This document shows positions 58,835 through 64,000 of a DNA stretch of 64,000 nt, in pieces. The DNA comes from Atopsyche davidsoni (taxonomy: Eukaryota > Arthropoda > Insecta > Trichoptera > Hydrobiosidae), in NCBI GenBank assembly GCA_022113835.1, contig JAILWY010000005.1:8822501-8886500 (forward strand), read 5' to 3'. The notes beneath the pieces were generated by a model, which was not told where the DNA came from, did no database searches, and was given only the letters and a program-made list of their open reading frames with translations. Each line of letters opens with the position of its first letter. Position 1 is the stretch's first letter. The translations under genes were made by a program, and so were the position numbers.

Positions 58835-60120
58835 AAAACACAGTCATTTAATTTTTTTAATTGAGCATCTCAAATGTTGAATAATAACATGGATTTCCTA
58901 ATTCTTATAATTAAACATAAACATATACTTTGTATAATACCTGTGCTAACTCTTAGTGTATAATACAAATGATTAATAATTATCATTTCACATTGCTATA
59001 AGTTATTCTTTGTACAGCTTTTACATTATTGGGTAAAGAGTATAAATTTGGGTAAAGGGTACAATCAAAAATATATTTAGGAGCTTGTAATCTCATAATT
59101 TTACTTGTGTTTTCATTTTAAAACTGTAAGTCTAGTTAACCTATATTTTGTTAATCATTCATTCATAAGTTTTAATAACTACAAGTAACCTGTGATGATG
59201 CAGCGATAAATACTTACGTGATCAAATATTAAATATAACTTGTTTCCCAATAGAACATTATCAAAACCTAGTTGGTTTTACACATTATCCATATCTAGAA
59301 GAAAATTACTATCTTAAATATAAATTATTGAATGAATAGTTGAAATATATTTAATTTAATAAACCATACAATGGGGTAACAAGCATCTTGGCCCTCGGCC
59401 AAAGATAGAAAATACCAAAAAAATATTTTTTATTTAAATTTAATTGTATAAAAATCTCAGACTTGCGTCGTATGATTTCTCAACAGGTTAATGACCTTTT
59501 TACTGAAGACTCTGGTTGATATCTACTAACTTATTCATGCGTCCATAAAATATTTTTAAAAACGCATCAAAGATAATACAAATTATTTATTGCTTATTTT
59601 ATATTTTAAAAGGTACACTAATCAATGAATATTTTACTTGGAAATAAATCTTTTTGTGGATTTATCAATTCTCAAAAGAAAATAAACATAACGATATTGT
59701 AACATTTTTCAGGATAAAACTCAAATGTTAAATACCATATGAAAAGTTCATAAAGTCTTCAGGGAGTGAACTTAATTTGCCTTATTTTCAAACAGCGATA
59801 TACTCTCTCGTTATAATCAATTTCAATTTATCATGTTATTTTACATTGTGATGATGGCGCTCATTAAAAAAATAATTCAAATATTTGTTAACATTTCGTT
59901 GTGACCTTAAAATATGCGTACTATTTCAATAAAAAAATTATAATTCACGAATCGTGAAAAATGAACTAAAAATTGTTTACTATGTATGGCACTTAAATAA
60001 TTATTTTTGTGAAAAAAAATGACAACAATAATTTGGCTAAATTTAAATGAAAAAAATAAGGTTATGGCTTACGATATATTGTAAAATAAAATAAATTCAT
60101 ATTGATGTAATCAAATGTAG
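58835..60120. other. AT-rich DNA, nothing recognised
   Basis: A perfect short palindrome TTCACGAATCGTGAA lies at about 59944-59958. Nothing else. Confidence 0.45.
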
Positions 60121-60139
60121 CTGTCCAAATATCAAATCT

Positions 60140-60300
60140 TTTATTATTGTGTGTTTTGTTGCATTTTTATTTGAAGTTTCCGATACTTTGATCTAGATAC
60201 TAAGGTCATCTTCAGGGACATAAGTCCTTGAAGATGGCCCCAGCACCATGACCAAAATGTCGGACACATCAAATAAATGCGCAGCGCAATACCCAAGAGC
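60140..60300. mobile_element. Head-to-head pair of Penelope-like termini with hammerhead-like motifs
   Basis: Plus-strand arm: TTGAAGA (60228-60234, consensus CUGANGA), stem-loop TGGCCCCAGCACCATGACC, AAAATGTCGGACACATCAAA, then TAAATGC. Minus-strand arm: CTGAAGA (60215-60209, intact), TGACC…, CAAAG (60190-60186), TATCGGAAACTTCAAATAAA, then AATGC. The two arms share their order and most residues and meet at a short spacer (GGGACATAAGTCC), so this is an imperfect inverted repeat of about 60 bases per arm. Penelope-like elements often end in terminal repeats carrying minimal hammerhead motifs and can be flanked by inverted partial copies. One extra base separates the core from stem II relative to the canonical hammerhead. 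Confidence 0.55.
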
Positions 60301-62990
60301 ATGGTATTTTGAAAAACAACGACTGCCCGAACATAATAAGAAATATGTTTTTTGGATGTCTATTATAAGTAAATAACCTCACACTAGTTTCCAAAAATAA
60401 TAAAAAATGTGCAGCCTTAGTTTCGGGGACTTCAATATTTTATATATTAATATAAATAAGTATACCAAAAAAAATATTTTTTTTTAAGTTCTATGTCAAA
60501 AGTTTTTAAATACAAAAAAATACTGGTGATACAAAAAAGATTGGTTCTCTCGCAATAGTACATTTATAAAAATCCTATATCACCATCAGTTTATCTAAAA
60601 TAACAACTATCAAAACTTCGATTACAATTGGAAATAATACTTAGCAATCGATGCATAGCCATTTATCAAAAGGCGATAAGATTTCGGGTAACGTGTAATT
60701 GTGTAAGTTTTAATGAAATACGTGTGTCTGTGGATTGCTGTACTGAATAATTTTCAAACTGTTAATGTCCCAAGCCTCGTGTTTATTGCACGCCAAATTA
60801 TAGACAAAGTAGCTTCTAAGTAGCATTGAGTAATTATTGATTAATCCGGGCCTTAACATTCTCGAATGATTTGCAATATTTCAATACAAAAGACTGCTTT
60901 GCGTTTACCAACACAAAAGTCTGCTATCGCCGACAAGAAATGGACAATGGCCAGCTTTCAAATACCAATAAACTTATCAAGTAAAAAAAAATTGAAATTT
61001 TATTACTTAATAGTGACTCTTATAAATATTATTTTATGTCAAACTAAAATGAAAAGTCAAATGCCTACAGAAACTATGGAAATACATTACTAACCTGAGA
61101 ATTGTATATGTAGGGACACAATAAGCTCCAATGTGTTAAAAGAAACAATGTGATTTTGCAATATAAATATGCATTAAAAATATGTTATTAAGAAATAAAT
61201 AATCGTATGTAGCTGTATAATTTAGATATTATTTCAATTGTTATAATTATTTATTATTTAAAAAAACTTTAAGCATTCATTCAAATTTTTCACAATTTGA
61301 TATGTGTGAACCGAATCATTTTCTTAATAACTTATTAAGAATAAAAATCATATATGCGATCTCACAATTTAATGCCTGTATATTTGATAATACTGTGTGA
61401 ATACTTGTTGGCATTTAAAATAAACACACAAGGAATTTGAAAACCTCATTTATTTTTTGCTTAAAATTATAATGTACCTTATGAAATTACGGACAACTTC
61501 TTGCTACTTGTTTTGTGTGATTTTATTCGTTCATCTCCAGTTCGGCTTTATTTTCCTTAATTTAGCAGCAACAGCATATATGTTTATTTAAGCCACAACT
61601 ACAAAGTATATAAACCACAATCAAACAACTCTCTCCTTGTCATAGACCCATTAAAAGCTTTCTTCAGTCTCTTCGCAAATTCGCTTACATATATTATTTT
61701 ACTCTAGCTCTTCAAGTATACTCTGTAGTCATGTTTCCTAGTAAATTATTTACGTGAAGAGCTATTTGACAATATATATATGTATACGCAATTTATTGGA
61801 CTGTTGTACCACATTGATATACTCTTCTTACTTTTAGATGATAGTCATAGCTTTAGTTTTAAGCTTATCTGCTTAAATTAGCGCACATTCATTTGAACCA
61901 CTAAATCTCGATCACACACTCTTCAAAAATATATATTGTAGTTAGAGCATTATCAAATTTGTTATCATGGGAATATCAAGGTGGTTGTAAAAATTTTACA
62001 TGTATAGTATCACAACATTCCATAAATTAAAAAAAAAAAAAACATTACGTCAAAGTAATAAATTAAATTTAATGTAGAAAATACATACAAATAACAATTC
62101 AATTATAAAATTAATAAAAACATTATTTACTTTTGTAAATATAAAATCAAATCGTGTGGAAAACTTTTTTGTTACAAATGTTTCTTTCTGTGCGGTAAAC
62201 TATAAAATGCAATTACTTTATTTATGGTGTTAAAAAATACTGGGTTTACTTACGATTCGGTAATTACGTTTTGTTTGATTCAATTGAACGCGCTTTTAAC
62301 ACTACAAAAAACCATTTTTTTTATTTTTAACGAATTGAAAATACTTGCTTAAAATCCGTGTAATTATATGGGATTCTTAGTTTTTGTATGCTTTAACATA
62401 ACAATAAATATTTAATTTCGTAATACATTGAAGGAATAAATAAATACGACTTGATTATCGCATTTTTTATTGATATTCGCGGATAGGCAAGGAGAAACTA
62501 AAGTAGCGGCGGTAGATTTTCATACAAGAATAATAAATATATTAAATAATCTCATTAAATTTATTACGTTCACAAAATATAAATGACCAAAGCAGCTTTA
62601 AAAAAAATGTTTATCATTTATATTAAACCTGAAATAATCCATAAATTTTTGATTGATTGTTATAAAACATTCAATAAATCCACATTTTTCGCCTTTGCAT
62701 GTTCATTGTGTATACAATATGCTTTTAAGTCATAAAACCCACATGCACTTAAGCCGCATGGAACCAAAAAAGCATAACAATCAATCGATTCAACAATTAT
62801 AAATTATATTTTGCCGGTTTGATTTTGAATGCAATGCTTTGAATTAATAACCGCACGCCTTTGTACAAAATATAGTGAGTATATGAAGCTTGCTTTTGAA
62901 ACGGCAATGAGTCATGAAGTGTTAAAAAATTATCAAATCATAAATCATCCCATAAAAAATTGAATAGATTTTGATATGAACAAGCCCCCT
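60301..62990. other. AT-rich DNA, nothing certain
   Basis: A 75-codon plus frame (60866-61093) is AT-rich and unsupported. A minus-strand GTAAGT at about 62250 follows a segment with stops in all frames and could at most be an untranslated exon. Confidence 0.4.
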
Positions 62991-63124
62991 GCGTCATATT
63001 TTTTGCTTGAGTTTTTAGAATAAGCTCGTGTGTTTGCTTCGCAGCTCATTAACCGCCGTGGTTAGTCGGTACTATCAGGCTTTGTGATTGATGCCTGGTG
63101 ACTTCCTTAAAACAAGGTAATTAC

Positions 63125-63267
63125 GTATCGGGCATGCCGAGTCGTGCTCCGGGACAGAGAAATGTGTCATCATGAGGTATAAGATTAGGATGACCATCAG
63201 CTCCACAAATGAGAGCCTCTCGACAGTCACAAAACAATGATTTTTTAATATATTGATAGCTGACATT
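63125..63267 (-). CDS. Candidate internal exon, Cys-containing, unknown product
   Basis: The minus acceptor (GAGTTTTTGCTCATAAG, ending at 63268) and a possible donor GAT AC|GTAATT (63125/63124) bracket 143 open bases, phase 0 in and phase 2 out. The peptide contains KKSLFCDCREALICGADGHP followed by NLIPHDDTFLCPGARLGMPD, with four cysteines as in a secreted domain. A competing minus frame (ATG-containing, to 63075, ending RNYLVLRKSPGINHKA) is also open with GC-rich third positions, and a plus acceptor (GTGTTTGCTTCGCAG) lies just left at about 63045. The island is real but its reading is uncertain. Confidence 0.3.
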
Positions 63268-63274
63268 CTTATGA

Positions 63275-64000
63275 GCAAAAACTCAGAACTGGTAATAATT
63301 ACAGACTCAATAATAGTAAGAAAAATATGTGTCAATATTTTGACCAATATGAGCTTAGAGATATTCCAAAAAATAAATCGTTTTCAATTTAACGTTGAAT
63401 ATTTTTCAAAAAAAGTTGTATGAAAAGGCTTAACTAAGCAAGTATTTTTATCTCTTTTAATATCGATTATGAAAATGAAAATAAGGCTTCCATACAATCG
63501 TGTATAGTCAAAAAAGGTACAGTACTAGGCATTAGATAATTTACAACTACTAGTCCCTAGAATCCTAGATATTTATTCACATCTACATTGACTTAAATTG
63601 TATATTTCTCCCTTAAAAATCATTAAATTAGATTTTTTTCGTATATAGTGTAAGTATAACTAAATTTACAAAACAAGAGCAAACTTATACAATTTTTAAA
63701 TTCATATAGATATGCTAAAAGTTTTTAATATAAAAAGGCAATATCAAGCGTACAAGGACAACCATGGAAGAATTCATCATAACTGAATGGCTAGTCACCT
63801 CATACTTTGTCAGATGAAACGCCAAACGATCGTAAATCCATCATTTCGTCCATTATATCATACGCCATAGAATTTGAAATGCATCAAATAATAATTAGAT
63901 TATCGTTCGTCTCGTGTACAATTATATCTCACTCTACCAAATACCTTAATCTACTAAATACCAAAAAAGCAATAAATAATGCAACCATTAACTTTTTACA
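63275..64000. other. AT-rich DNA to the right edge, nothing recognised
   Basis: No supported feature. Confidence 0.5.

Overview
This window looks like nuclear DNA of an arthropod, most likely an insect. It is strongly AT-rich and almost free of long reading frames. It carries decayed copies of element families common in insect genomes: a LINE with the usual reverse-transcriptase tail, Penelope-like elements, a pogo/Tigger MITE and tRNA-derived SINEs. The only gene identified by family resemblance is a solute-carrier (SLC22, organic-cation-transporter type) first coding exon on the minus strand at the left edge. I see no bacterial operons, rRNA, complete tRNA, CRISPR array or virus.

Layout. 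1-1130: first coding exon of the SLC22-like gene (417-589, minus), its first intron running off the left edge, and an upstream region with a TATA-like site and GATA motifs. 1.1-9 kb: AT-rich DNA with three LINE 3' tails within 1.6 kb. 9-16 kb: GC-richer islands that may be exons or conserved non-coding elements, then another LINE tail and a SINE. 16-31 kb: scattered islands, a second SINE, a likely first coding exon (25179-25301, minus), two Penelope-like termini with hammerhead-like motifs, and a Tigger MITE (27175-27554). 31-39 kb: a frameshifted TMEM53-like pseudogene candidate, the best LINE tail, two large simple-repeat palindromes (the second at 39.8 kb), a CpG-dense island (37.74-38.01 kb) and a well-formed internal exon candidate (38433-38530, minus). 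39-64 kb: mostly AT-rich DNA with a second hammerhead-like motif, an island with splice signals on both strands, possible hAT ends, a perfect 21-bp hairpin (54.9 kb), several GC-rich islands and a head-to-head pair of Penelope-like termini (60.2 kb).

Apart from the SLC22 exon, the coding calls are exon candidates based on splice sites, open frames and base composition. GC-rich segments in this AT-rich background stay open in several frames by chance, so their confidences are low. The best candidates (25.2 kb and 38.5 kb) lie on the same strand as the SLC22 gene, which suggests one or more long-intron genes transcribed leftward. I could not name their products.
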